NCBI RefSeq assembly: GCF_042648505.1
Contig: NZ_JBHRXK010000003.1
Coordinates: forward strand, 310,001 to 374,000
DNA length: 64,000 nucleotides
Source: Lysobacter_L cavernae
GTDB lineage: Bacteria > Pseudomonadota > Gammaproteobacteria > Xanthomonadales > Xanthomonadaceae
Direction: 5' to 3'
Shown here: positions 32,649-42,352 of the stretch, one piece after another
Layout of the letters: every line of letters begins with the position of its first letter
Position numbering within the stretch: the stretch's first letter is position 1
The notes under the pieces: generated by a model
What the model was told of the DNA's origin: nothing
The model's database searches: none
What the model saw: the letters and a program-made list of their open reading frames with translations, nothing else
Position numbers and translations under genes: made by a program

Positions 32649-32708
32649 GGGACCTGCTTTTTCTCTTGTTCGTGCAGAAAGCAGATCCCTCGCTTTGCCC
32701 GGGATGAC
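32630..32708. repeat. Palindromic repeat, second copy, overlapping the ispD end
   Basis: The same family as 22485-22563: the arm GTCGTCCCGAACGCAGTGAG continues AGGGACCTGC and is mirrored by GCAGATCCCTCGC and CCCGGGATGAC. It begins inside ispD and ends 46 nt before ispF. Confidence 0.8.
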
Positions 32709-32754
32709 ATTCTGTGAAGTGGAACATGACCGAGCACGCTGAAGGAAGAAATGC

Positions 32755-33234
32755 ATGAACATCCGCATCGGCCAGGGTTTCGACGTGCACGCTTTCGGCG
32801 ACGGTGACCACGTCGTGCTGGGCGGCGTGCGCGTGCCGCACGATCGCGGCGTCGTCGCGCATTCCGACGGTGACGTGGTGATCCACGCCCTGTGTGATGC
32901 CATGCTCGGCGCCCTGGCGCTGGGCGACATCGGGCAGCATTTCCCGCCCAGCGATCCGCAGTGGAAAGGCGCCGACAGCCGCGCCTTCCTGCGTCATTGC
33001 CGGGGGCTGATCCATGAGCGCGGCTGGCAACTTGGCAACGCCGACATCACCGTGATCTGCGAGCGCCCCAAGGTCGGTCCGCACGCGGCGGCGATGCGGC
33101 AGCGGCTGGCTGACGACCTGGGCCTGGCGCTGGACGCGGTCAGCATCAAGGCCACCACCAGCGAGAAGCTCGGCTTCACCGGCCGCGGCGAAGGCATTGC
33201 GGCGATGGCGGTGTGCCTGTTGGTGCAGTCTTGA
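32755..33234 (+). CDS. ispF: 2-C-methyl-D-erythritol 2,4-cyclodiphosphate synthase
   Basis: A 159-residue trimeric MEP-pathway enzyme. The zinc ligands are in G-Q-G-F-D-V-H-A-F and H-S-D-G-D-V-V-I-H-A; D-I-G-Q-H-F-P-P-S-D and K-A-T-T-S-E-K-L-G-F-T-G-R-G-E-G-I complete the signature. AAGGAAG lies 7 nt before the ATG. Its stop overlaps the next gene, truD, at a TTGA. Confidence 0.97.
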   Translation: MNIRIGQGFDVHAFGDGDHVVLGGVRVPHDRGVVAHSDGDVVIHALCDAMLGALALGDIGQHFPPSDPQWKGADSRAFLRHCRGLIHERGWQLGNADITVICERPKVGPHAAAMRQRLADDLGLALDAVSIKATTSEKLGFTGRGEGIAAMAVCLLVQS

Positions 33235-34292
33235 GCGAGCACGATCCCGGTTTGCCGAAAGCGCACGGCGCGGCAGTGCTGAGCGCGCAGATGCGCACGT
33301 CGCCGGAAGACTTTTTCGTCGAGGAGTTGCCCGGCTTCGAGCCCAGCGGCAGCGGCGAGCACCTGCTGCTGACCGTCGAAAAACGTGGCATGAACACCGC
33401 CTTCGCCGCCAAGCACCTGGCCGACTGGGCCGGCGTCGGCGACGTCGCGATCGGTTACGCCGGTTTGAAGGACCGGCATGCGGTGACACGGCAACGCTTC
33501 AGCGTTCACCTGCCCAAGCGCATCGCGCCGGATCTGGCGGCGTTGTCGGTCGAAGGCGAGGGCGCCGAGTCGCTGCGCGTGATCGAGCACACCTGGCACG
33601 CGAAGAAGCTGCCGCGCGGGGCCTTGGCCGGTAACCGCTTCGTGCTGGTGTTGCGCGAGGTGGCGGGCACGCGCGAGGCGATCGAGGCGCGCCTGCAGGC
33701 GATCGCAGCCCAGGGCGTACCCAACTATTTCGGCGAGCAGCGCTTCGGTCGCGACGGCGACAACGTCGCCAATGCACGGGCGATGTTCGCCGGCCGCCGT
33801 ATGCGGCGGGAACAGCGCACGCTGCTGTTGTCGGCGGCGCGCTCGGAGTTGTTCAACCGCGTGTTGGCGGCACGTGTCCAGGCCGGCTGTTGGGACACGC
33901 CGCTGGAAGGCGACGTGTGGATGCTCGACGGCAGCCGCAGCGTGTTCGGCCCCGAGCCGTTCGACGCGGCGCTGGCGCAACGGCTGGCGGCGTTCGATAT
34001 CCACCCGACCGGGCCGTTGTGGGGGCGTGGCGAGTTGCGCAGCACCGCCGCCGCGGCGCAGTTGGAGCGGGCCGTGCTCGCGGGTGAGGAAGCTGCCGCA
34101 CTGCGTGCCGGCCTGGAAGCCGAAGGGCTGAAACAGGAGCGTCGCTCCCTGCGCCTGCGGCCGGAGGGGCTGGCCTGGCGTTGGCTGGGCGACGCGGAGC
34201 TGGAGCTGGATTTCCAACTGCCGCCGGGCACCTACGCGACCGTGGTGATGGCCGAGCTGGGCGCAGTGCGCAACGCCGGTCGCGGCGGCTGA
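33231..34292 (+). CDS. truD: tRNA pseudouridine(13) synthase TruD
   Basis: A 353-residue enzyme that converts uridine 13 of tRNA-Glu to pseudouridine. It has T-S-P-E-D-F-F-V-E-E-L near the start, E-H-L-L-L-T-V-E-K-R-G-M-N-T, and the catalytic Asp in G-Y-A-G-L-K-D-R-H-A. V-P-N-Y-F-G-E-Q-R-F-G and the later G-T-Y-A-T-V-V-M-A-E-L are also conserved. TTG 33231, overlapping the ispF stop, is taken as the start; a GTG at 33213 is the alternative. Confidence 0.93.
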   Translation: MSEHDPGLPKAHGAAVLSAQMRTSPEDFFVEELPGFEPSGSGEHLLLTVEKRGMNTAFAAKHLADWAGVGDVAIGYAGLKDRHAVTRQRFSVHLPKRIAPDLAALSVEGEGAESLRVIEHTWHAKKLPRGALAGNRFVLVLREVAGTREAIEARLQAIAAQGVPNYFGEQRFGRDGDNVANARAMFAGRRMRREQRTLLLSAARSELFNRVLAARVQAGCWDTPLEGDVWMLDGSRSVFGPEPFDAALAQRLAAFDIHPTGPLWGRGELRSTAAAAQLERAVLAGEEAAALRAGLEAEGLKQERRSLRLRPEGLAWRWLGDAELELDFQLPPGTYATVVMAELGAVRNAGRGG

Positions 34293-34439
34293 AACCGCCC
34301 GCCGACCGTTCGTCGGGAGCTATTTGACGGCACTGGTGGCGCCGGGGCGCCGGCGTATAAGCCTGATTACACGGGGCTTTCGAGCCGCGCGTTGCCCGTC
34401 CATTCGGAAGGGCAGGCCGTATGTCATGGAGATGCTGTC

Positions 34440-34676
34440 ATGAACGCATCGTGTCGCATGGCTGTGTTGTCGCTGGTATCCGTACTGGGGCTGGCGGCCT
34501 GCGCCGGCACCCAGCAAATGACCGTTGCTGATCCACCGGGCGTGCAGATCGTATCGATGGACGACGATGCCGCTTATGTGGCCCGCGTCGAGCAGCTTGC
34601 CCGTCGCCGTGGCGTCGAGGTGGTGTGGGTCAATCCGCCGCGGCAGGCATTGGCTGTCCAGGATGAGGGCGAGTAA
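34440..34676 (+). CDS. Small lipoprotein, first of a tandem pair
   Basis: A 78-residue protein with GGAG before the ATG at 34440. The signal ends L-A-A-C, so Cys21 is the lipid site. The mature part is short and mostly charged. The feature shared with the next gene is the motif V-x-W-V-N-P-P near the end (V-V-W-V-N-P-P-R-Q), preceded by a D-x-A-Y-V/I segment and a helix rich in Glu and Arg. No known family was recognised. Confidence 0.6.
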   Translation: MNASCRMAVLSLVSVLGLAACAGTQQMTVADPPGVQIVSMDDDAAYVARVEQLARRRGVEVVWVNPPRQALAVQDEGE

Positions 34677-34743
34677 AGGGCCGGCGCCGGACGATTTGCG
34701 CTCGGTGCCGCGTGTAAACCGTGCCATTCAACGGAGAACCGTC

Positions 34744-34968
34744 GTGAATACTTCCTTGCGTGTGGTTGTTCTGGCGCTGTCGGTTGCGGGGGTTGCTGCG
34801 TGCGCGAGCACGGGAACGGCGTCCCACAGCCCGTCCAGCTACCCGAGCGTCCGCTTCGAGCAGGACACCGCCTACATCCAGGAATACGAAAGGACGGCCC
34901 AGCGCCGCTCGTTCGTGCACGTGAACTGGGTCAACCCGCCGATGAAGCGGATCGAGGTCGAAAACTGA
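34744..34968 (+). CDS. Small lipoprotein, second of a tandem pair
   Basis: A 74-residue protein starting at GTG, with GGAGA 7 nt ahead. The signal ends V-A-A-C and Cys20 would be acylated. It repeats the layout of its neighbour: D-T-A-Y-I-Q-E-Y-E-R, then V-N-W-V-N-P-P-M-K-R near the end. Overall identity is low outside these motifs, so the duplication is old. The pair lies just after truD and before the convergent Smr gene. Confidence 0.6.
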   Translation: MNTSLRVVVLALSVAGVAACASTGTASHSPSSYPSVRFEQDTAYIQEYERTAQRRSFVHVNWVNPPMKRIEVEN

Positions 34969-34974
34969 ACCTGC

Positions 34975-35532
34975 TCAGCGCCGCTTGGGTGGCGCGAGCA
35001 GCACCAGCACCGCTCCGGTGCCGCCCTGCGTGGGCGGTGCCGAGTGGAAGGCAAGAACGTCTGCGCGATGCCGCAGCAGGCGATCCACCAGGTTCTTCAG
35101 CACCGGCGCGCCGCCGCTTGCGATCGAGGCGCGGCCGTGCCGCCCTTTCCCGTGGATGATGCGCACGCAGCCGACCCCGTGCTGGCGGGCATCGTTCATG
35201 AAGGCACGCAGCAACAGCTCGGCTTCGCGCGCGTCAGCACCATGCAGGTCGAGTTCTTCCTGCACCGCGATCTCGCCGCGCTTGAGTCGCTGCAGCACGC
35301 GCGGCGGCAGCTCGTCACGGCGGTAGGCAAGGGCGTCGCCGGCTTCGAGCAGGTCGGCCTCCAGCGCATGGCGGAATTGCTCGCGGGCGTCGGCCTCGTC
35401 GCGCTCGGCCATGCGCGCACGCGGTTTCGGTTTCGGCTTGTCCGGCGGCGGCGCGGTGTCGCGCAGACGCCGCACCGGGCCGATCGCGGTGCGGAACAGG
35501 GCGGCTTCGTCGTCGTCGCGATCATCGACCAT
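34975..35532 (-). CDS. Smr-domain protein
   Basis: A 185-residue protein from the ATG at 35532. After an acidic N terminus (V-D-D-R-D-D-D-E) and a Pro/Lys linker, the C-terminal Smr domain has E-L-D-L-H-G-A-D-A-R-E-A, then I-I-H-G-K-G-R-H-G and the closing G-G-T-G-A-V-L-V-L-L. The L-D-L-H-G and H-G-K-G motifs are those of MutS2-type Smr nucleases, found alone in YdaL/SmrA-like proteins. It may nick DNA or cut RNA. It is convergent with the lipoprotein pair and ends 6 nt after it. Confidence 0.88.
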   Translation of the reverse strand: MVDDRDDDEAALFRTAIGPVRRLRDTAPPPDKPKPKPRARMAERDEADAREQFRHALEADLLEAGDALAYRRDELPPRVLQRLKRGEIAVQEELDLHGADAREAELLLRAFMNDARQHGVGCVRIIHGKGRHGRASIASGGAPVLKNLVDRLLRHRADVLAFHSAPPTQGGTGAVLVLLAPPKRR

Positions 35533-35835
35533 GTGCAAAGCCTAGCAGGGTGTTGTCCAACACCCGGCTGGCGCGGACATGGATGGCTGCGTCGGCGGAG
35601 CAAGCGCATAAGCGCTTGATTTGCCGTGAGCGAATCCGGGCGGACACCGGACTGACGACTTGAAAAAGCGCACCGGACGTGCGTTTTCTTCACCAGCCTG
35701 CTGATACGACGGGCTTGCAGCGCAAGCCATGGGGCCGCAATCGCCATCGGCTATCATGTGCCTTCGTCGACACGGCGCCAGAAGTGCCGGTCGACGTATC
35801 GATTCGATTCTGGCAACTGTTCTGCAAGGGAGTCC
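35533..35835. other. Divergent upstream region with two hairpins
   Basis: The gap between the Smr gene and surE holds two perfect palindromes: GGGTGTTG-TC-CAACACCC at 35548-35565, and GGCTTGC-AGC-GCAAGCC at 35712-35728. Both could form small RNA hairpins or bind a regulator. A further AAGCGC / GCGCTT pair lies near 35605. No coding frame is convincing. The surE ribosome site AAGGGAG is at its right edge. Confidence 0.5.
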
Positions 35836-36627
35836 ATGCGAGTACTGGTCAGCAACGACGACGGCGTCGACGCCCCCGGCATCCGCGTCCTCGCCGAGGG
35901 CCTGCGTACCGCCGGCCATGAGGTGCTGGTGGTCGCGCCCGACCGCGACCGTTCCGGTGCCAGCAACTCGCTGACGCTCGATGCGCCGGTGCGCGTGCTG
36001 CAGCTCGACGCGGCCACCTGGCGCGTCTACGGCACGCCGACCGACTGCGTGCACGTGGCAATCACCGGCATGCTCGAGCTCGAGCCCGACCTGGTCGTGT
36101 CCGGCATCAACAACACCGCCAACCTCGGCGACGACGTGATCTATTCCGGCACCGTCGCCGCGGCGATGGAGGGGCGTTTCCTCGGCTTGCCGGCCGTGGC
36201 GATGTCGCTGCAGACGGTCGATCACATCGGCAAGCATTACGAGACCGCCGCACGCGCCGCGGTCGAGATCATCGCCCGACTCAGGATCGATCCGTTGCCG
36301 GCCGACACCATCCTCAACGTCAACGTGCCGGATTTGCCCTGGGAGCAGGTGCGCGGCTTCGAGGTCACCCGCCTGGGCAACCGCCACCGTGCCGAGGCCT
36401 GCATCCCGCAGCGCGACCCGCGCGGGCGTCAGTGGTGGTGGATCGGCGCCGCCGGTGCCGAGCAGGACGCCGGCCCAGGCACCGATTTCCACGCGTTGCG
36501 CACCGGGCATATCTCGATCACGCCGATCCATGTCGACCTGACCCGTTACCAGGCACTCGACCAGGTCGCCAGCTGGGTCGACGGCCTGGCGGTGTCGCTG
36601 GGGCATTCGCCGGAGCGCGGCGCATGA
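35836..36627 (+). CDS. surE: 5'/3'-nucleotidase SurE
   Basis: A 263-residue metal-dependent phosphatase acting on nucleoside monophosphates. The catalytic acids are in V-S-N-D-D-G-V-D-A-P; S-G-A-S-N-S-L-T and V-S-G-I-N-N-T-A-N-L-G-D-D give the remaining signature, and Y-S-G-T-V-A-A-A-M-E-G follows. AAGGGAG precedes the ATG. The stop overlaps pcm (ATGA), the conserved surE-pcm pair linked to survival in stationary phase. Confidence 0.97.
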   Translation: MRVLVSNDDGVDAPGIRVLAEGLRTAGHEVLVVAPDRDRSGASNSLTLDAPVRVLQLDAATWRVYGTPTDCVHVAITGMLELEPDLVVSGINNTANLGDDVIYSGTVAAAMEGRFLGLPAVAMSLQTVDHIGKHYETAARAAVEIIARLRIDPLPADTILNVNVPDLPWEQVRGFEVTRLGNRHRAEACIPQRDPRGRQWWWIGAAGAEQDAGPGTDFHALRTGHISITPIHVDLTRYQALDQVASWVDGLAVSLGHSPERGA

Positions 36628-37307
36628 CCCTGCGGATGCGTTTGCAGCCCGAGGCGATCGGTTCGGGCATGACCTCGCAGCGGGTGCGCGATCGTCTGGT
36701 CGAGCGCCTGCGCGAGAACGGCATCCGCGACGAGCGCGTGCTCAACGCGATCCGCACCGTGCCGCGTCACCTGTTCGTCGACGAAGCACTGGCCACGCGC
36801 GCCTACGAGGACACCGCGTTGCCGATCGGCCACGGCCAGACCATCTCGCAGCCGTGGGTGGTGGCGAAGATGACCGAGGCGTTGCTGGACCGCGACACCC
36901 TGCCGGCCAAGGTGCTGGAAATCGGCACGGGCTCGGGCTACCAGGCCGCGGTCCTGGCCGCGCTCGGCCTGGAGGTGCACACGGTCGAGCGCATCGGCGA
37001 GCTGCTGCGCACCGCGCGCAAGCGCTTCCGCCAACTTGGCATGAACATCCGCAGCAAGCACGACGACGGCCGCATCGGCTGGCCGGAGAACGGTCCGTTC
37101 GACGCGATCATCGTCACCGCCGCGGCACCGGCGCTGGTCGAGGCGTTGACCGCGCAGCTGGCCGCGGGCGGCACGTTGATCGCCCCGGTCGGCGGTGCCT
37201 CGTCGCAGTCGCTGCTGAGGCTCGACAAGGATGCCGATGGCGTGGTCACGCAACAGACGCTGGCACCGGTGGTGTTTGTGCCGCTGCTGTCCGGGATGAT
37301 CGATTGA
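36624..37307 (+). CDS. pcm: Protein-L-isoaspartate O-methyltransferase
   Basis: A 227-residue enzyme that methylates abnormal L-isoaspartyl residues so they can revert. The SAM loop is V-L-E-I-G-T-G-S-G-Y-Q-A-A-V-L; G-H-G-Q-T-I-S-Q-P and V-P-R-H-L-F-V-D-E are further family motifs. The ATG at 36624 overlaps surE. The first 15 residues are slightly longer than in E. coli; M-T-S-Q-R-V lies inside them and might be an alternative start. Confidence 0.95.
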   Translation: MTLRMRLQPEAIGSGMTSQRVRDRLVERLRENGIRDERVLNAIRTVPRHLFVDEALATRAYEDTALPIGHGQTISQPWVVAKMTEALLDRDTLPAKVLEIGTGSGYQAAVLAALGLEVHTVERIGELLRTARKRFRQLGMNIRSKHDDGRIGWPENGPFDAIIVTAAAPALVEALTAQLAAGGTLIAPVGGASSQSLLRLDKDADGVVTQQTLAPVVFVPLLSGMID

Positions 37308-37347
37308 GCGCCGCATTGACCACCACCGCACGCGACAGGGGCCCGTT

Positions 37348-37965
37348 TTGAAGATTTTTGGTCCGCTCTACGAGCGCACGCTGGCGTGGGCTCGGCACCG
37401 TCACGCACCGGCTTATCTCACCGGACTGAGCTTCATCGAGGCCATCATCTTTCCGGTCATGCCCGAGGTGATGCTCGCGCCGATGAGCGTGGCCAAGCCG
37501 CAGCGCGCCTTCTGGTTCGCCACGCTGAGCCTGGCCGGTTCGATGGTGGGCGCGCTGGTGGGCTACGCGCTGGGCCATTACGCGTTCGAGGCGCTCAAGC
37601 CGGTGTTCGCCGCGATGGGCATGCTGCACAGCATCGAATCCGGCATCGCGGTCGTCCAGGCCAAGATGGCGGAGTCGCCGTGGGCCGTCTTCACCTTCCT
37701 GGTGCTGGGCGGGTTCATGCCGATCCCGATGAAGGTGTTCACCTGGGCGTCGGGCATCGTCGGCGTGCCGATGCTGCAATACGTCCTGAGCATGGCCATC
37801 GGCCGCGGCAAGCGGGTCTATCTGCTGGCCGCGGCGATCCGCATCGGCGGCCCGCGCGCCGAGACGGCGCTGCGTCGCTACATCGAGCCGATCGGCTGGG
37901 CGGCAACGCTGCTGCTGGCTGCACTGGTGGCCTGGCTGGTCTGGAAGGCCAAGTTCGCAGGATGA
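37348..37965 (+). CDS. yqaA: YqaA-family membrane protein (DedA-like)
   Basis: A 205-residue protein with four to five hydrophobic helices. G-L-S-F-I-E-A-I-I-F-P-V-M-P-E and G-G-F-M-P-I-P-M-K-V-F-T are typical of the SNARE-associated/VTT group, which includes YqaA and DedA and is linked to lipid scrambling or envelope stress in relatives. The start is TTG at 37348, with no other start that keeps the first helix. In this lineage it sits between pcm and nlpD. It overlaps nlpD by 4 nt. Confidence 0.85.
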   Translation: MKIFGPLYERTLAWARHRHAPAYLTGLSFIEAIIFPVMPEVMLAPMSVAKPQRAFWFATLSLAGSMVGALVGYALGHYAFEALKPVFAAMGMLHSIESGIAVVQAKMAESPWAVFTFLVLGGFMPIPMKVFTWASGIVGVPMLQYVLSMAIGRGKRVYLLAAAIRIGGPRAETALRRYIEPIGWAATLLLAALVAWLVWKAKFAG

Positions 37966-38747
37966 GACAACGCATGACCGCCCCCCCGCGCATCCTCGTC
38001 GCCACGCTGCTGGTCGCCGCCCTCGCGGCCTGTTCGAGCTCCCGGGTCATCCGCGAGCCGGGCACCGGCGCAGCCGCATCGAGACCGTCGGTGCCCAAGT
38101 ACGGCGCGACCGCCACCGTCCAGCGCGGCGACACCCTATACCGGGTCGCCTCCAGCAACGGTATCCGCGCCCAGGACCTCGCGGCCTGGAACGGCATCGC
38201 GGCGCCTTACACCATCTACCCGGGCCAGCGGCTGCGCCTGTACCCGCAAGGCAGCGCCAACAGCCAGGCCACCGCCCGGCCAGCCACCGCGTCGACGGCA
38301 AAGCCGCCGGCGGCGACCTCGCGTCCCGCCACGCCGCCACCGGCCAGCACGCCGCCTGCCGCTCCGGTCGCCAGTGGCATTGGCTGGCGCTGGCCCGCCG
38401 ACGGGCAGCTGATCGGCCGCTTCGTCAACGGCGAGCCGACCAAGCAGGGCATCGACCTTGCCGGCAGCAGCGGCGCACCGGTGCGCGCGGCCGGTGATGG
38501 CGTGGTGGTGTATTCGGGGTCGGGCCTGGTCGGCTACGGCGAGCTGATCATCGTCAAGCACAACGAGCAGTGGCTGTCGGCCTACGGCCACAACCGCAAC
38601 CGCCTGGTCAACGAAGGCCAGCTGGTCAAGGCCGGCCAGCAGATCGCCGAGATGGGCCGCAGCGGCGCCGCGCGCGACATGCTGCACTTCGAGGTGCGTT
38701 ACAACGGCAAGCCGGTCGATCCGCTGCTGTACTTGCCGAAGAGGTAG
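37962..38747 (+). CDS. nlpD: Murein hydrolase activator NlpD (LysM + LytM domains)
   Basis: A 261-residue lipoprotein, lipobox A-A-C after the signal helix. A LysM domain follows (Q-R-G-D-T-L-Y-R-V-A, P-G-Q-R-L-R-L-Y), then a Thr/Pro/Ala linker and a LytM domain at residues 145-260. The LytM domain lacks the zinc set of active peptidases: the first His position reads K-Q-G-I-D-L-A and the second Y-G-H-N-R-N. This fits NlpD, which activates the amidase AmiC rather than cutting peptidoglycan itself. Unlike in enterobacteria, no rpoS follows. Its stop lies inside an inverted repeat. Confidence 0.9.
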   Translation: MRQRMTAPPRILVATLLVAALAACSSSRVIREPGTGAAASRPSVPKYGATATVQRGDTLYRVASSNGIRAQDLAAWNGIAAPYTIYPGQRLRLYPQGSANSQATARPATASTAKPPAATSRPATPPPASTPPAAPVASGIGWRWPADGQLIGRFVNGEPTKQGIDLAGSSGAPVRAAGDGVVVYSGSGLVGYGELIIVKHNEQWLSAYGHNRNRLVNEGQLVKAGQQIAEMGRSGAARDMLHFEVRYNGKPVDPLLYLPKR

Positions 38748-38807
38748 GTCGGGTTCAGCCCGCCAGGAATTGCGTCGACAACTGCGGTGGATTGAAGCCC
38801 GACCTAC
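38744..38807. repeat. Inverted repeat whose arms hold both flanking stop codons
   Basis: GTAGGTCGGGTTCA and its inverse TGAAGCCCGACCTAC enclose about 36 bp. The TAG of nlpD lies in the left arm and the TAG of the convergent Mth938-like gene in the right arm. The element probably also acts as a bidirectional terminator. It resembles the GTAGGATGGGTT palindrome at 221-325. Confidence 0.75.
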
Positions 38808-39178
38808 GGATTCAGGATGAACCCGGCGACCACGTGCCGGCCTTCGCCGGCCAGGACGTTGAACGTGCGCGCGGCAGCGGCGTTGGTCATCGCCTCCAGA
38901 CCGACGCCCCGGCTCAGACAGGCTGCCAGCGCGGTCGCCGGTGGGAATTTCTGGGCCGCGCCGGTGCCGAGCAGGATCACTTCCGGCGCCAGTGCCAGCA
39001 GCGGTTCCAGGTCCTGCGGTGTCAGCGCGGTCGCCTCGCGCACGCCCCAGCCCTCGATCACCTGGTCAGGTGCCACGATGAAACTGGCTTCGAGCCGGCG
39101 CTCGTTGACCAGCGCCGCCGTGCCGTCGGCGCCGCGCAGGAAAAACTGGTGATCGGGACGTTCGAGATTGAGCAGCAT
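38804..39178 (-). CDS. Mth938-like domain protein (DUF498/NDUFAF3 type)
   Basis: A 124-residue protein. The ATG at 39178 gives the family start M-L-L-N-L-E-R-P. The conserved core includes F-I-V-A-P-D-Q-V-I-E-G-W, then E-V-I-L-L-G-T-G-A-A-Q-K-F-P-P, and A-C-L-S-R-G-V-G-L-E-A-M-T-N-A-A-A. In mitochondria the homologue NDUFAF3 helps assemble complex I; the bacterial role is unknown. It follows yhbY on the same strand, 37 nt apart. Confidence 0.85.
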   Translation of the reverse strand: MLLNLERPDHQFFLRGADGTAALVNERRLEASFIVAPDQVIEGWGVREATALTPQDLEPLLALAPEVILLGTGAAQKFPPATALAACLSRGVGLEAMTNAAAARTFNVLAGEGRHVVAGFILNP

Positions 39179-39215
39179 GGCCTTGGGAGGTAAAGCGGGG
39201 CGATGCGGGGTGGAC

Positions 39216-39521
39216 TTACGCGCGCGGCAGCACGATCTGCCGCTTGTCCTTGCTCTGCCGGTACAGCACCGCGGTGTGGCCGATGCGCTGCACCAGGGCG
39301 GCGTCGGTGCGCTGGGCGAGGTCATCGATCATGGCGTCGCGGGCGTCACGGTCCTCGGCGCCAACCTTCACCTTGATCAGCTCGTGGTGCTCCAGGGCCA
39401 GGTCGATCTCGGCCACCAGCGAGTCGGTAACGCCCTTGCCGCCGACCTGCAGCATCGCCTTGAGATCATGGGCCTGGCCGCGCAGGAAACGGGTCTGGGC
39501 GGCGGTCAGGACGGTCGGCAT
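39216..39521 (-). CDS. yhbY: YhbY/CRS1-YhbY RNA-binding protein
   Basis: A 101-residue CRM-domain protein bound to pre-50S ribosomes. L-T-A-A-Q-T-R-F-L-R-G-Q-A-H-D-L-K opens it, Q-V-G-G-K-G-V-T holds the G-x-x-G loop, H-E-L-I-K-V-K-V follows, and I-G-H-T-A-V-L-Y-R is near the end. Divergent from rlmE with 77 nt between starts, the same arrangement as in E. coli (yhbY-rlmE-ftsH), where both act on the large subunit. Confidence 0.95.
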   Translation of the reverse strand: MPTVLTAAQTRFLRGQAHDLKAMLQVGGKGVTDSLVAEIDLALEHHELIKVKVGAEDRDARDAMIDDLAQRTDAALVQRIGHTAVLYRQSKDKRQIVLPRA

Positions 39522-39598
39522 CGGGGCACACAAACGAAGTCAGGGGAGGCGCGCAGGGTATCATGGCCGCCCCCACGTCACCGCCGACGCCCGCGCCC

Positions 39599-40231
39599 AT
39601 GGCGACCCGCAGCAAATCCAGCCAGCGCTGGCTCAAAGAGCACCATTCCGACCCCTTCGTGAAGAAGGCCCGGGCGGAAGGACTACGCTCGCGCGCCGCC
39701 TACAAGCTCGAGGAGCTGGTCGAGCGCGATCGCCTGCTCAAGCCGGGCATGGTCGTGGTCGACCTCGGCGCCGCTCCGGGCGGCTGGTCGCAATGGGTCC
39801 GGCAGGCGCTGGGCGACAGTGGCCGGGTCATCGCCCTGGACATCCTGGAGATGCCGACCCTGGCCGGGGTCGAATTCCTTCATGGGGATTTCAGGGAGGA
39901 TGCGGTCCTATCGCAACTGGTGGGCGCGCTGGGCGGTCAGCCGGTGGACCTTGTCCTGTCGGATATGGCCCCCAATAAGAGCGGTGTGGATGCGGTCGAC
40001 ATGCCGCGGGCGATGTACCTGTCCGAGCTGGCGATGGACTTCGCCGACCAGCACCTGCGTACCGGCGGCGCGTTCCTGATCAAGCTGTTCCAGGGCGTGG
40101 GCTTCGACGAGTACGTCAAGGAGCTGCGCCGGCGTTACGACAAGGTTGTCATCCGCAAGCCGGAGGCCTCGCGCAAGCGGTCGCCCGAGGTCTACGCGCT
40201 GGCACAGGGCAAGCGCGCAGTAATGAAGTAA
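39599..40231 (+). CDS. rlmE: 23S rRNA (uridine-2'-O)-methyltransferase RlmE
   Basis: A 210-residue enzyme that methylates U2552 of 23S rRNA. The start M-A-T-R-S-K-S-S-Q-R-W follows the usual basic pattern. R-S-R-A-A-Y-K-L places the catalytic Lys; V-D-L-G-A-A-P-G-G-W-S-Q binds SAM; L-S-D-M-A-P-N and L-I-K-L-F-Q-G carry the remaining K-D-K-E set members. It lies 78 nt before ftsH, as in many gammaproteobacteria. Confidence 0.96.
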   Translation: MATRSKSSQRWLKEHHSDPFVKKARAEGLRSRAAYKLEELVERDRLLKPGMVVVDLGAAPGGWSQWVRQALGDSGRVIALDILEMPTLAGVEFLHGDFREDAVLSQLVGALGGQPVDLVLSDMAPNKSGVDAVDMPRAMYLSELAMDFADQHLRTGGAFLIKLFQGVGFDEYVKELRRRYDKVVIRKPEASRKRSPEVYALAQGKRAVMK

Positions 40232-40309
40232 GGTGCAGAAACAAGCCGCAATCGGGCGCTGAATGCGCCCCCGCTGCAACAACGCCACGAGGGCGACAGG
40301 TAAAAATAG

Positions 40310-42208
<1,899 letters not shown>

Positions 42209-42230
42209 TCCGTGGGATAGCGATCAACAG

Positions 42231-42256
42231 AAAGGGCCGGGTGAATCCGGCCCTTT
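42231..42256 (+). terminator. Rho-independent terminator of ftsH
   Basis: A perfect 10-bp stem AAAGGGCCGG / CCGGCCCTTT with a GTGAAT loop, closing directly into TTTG, 22 nt after the ftsH stop. The clearest terminator in the window. Confidence 0.9.
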
Positions 42257-42352
42257 TTTGTTGGTGGGTTGGATGCGGCCAGTACGGCCGATGCCTTCCT
42301 CCCGCCACTCCACCGGGCTACCCTGCGCCAGCATCGACCTGGAAGCCTGCGT

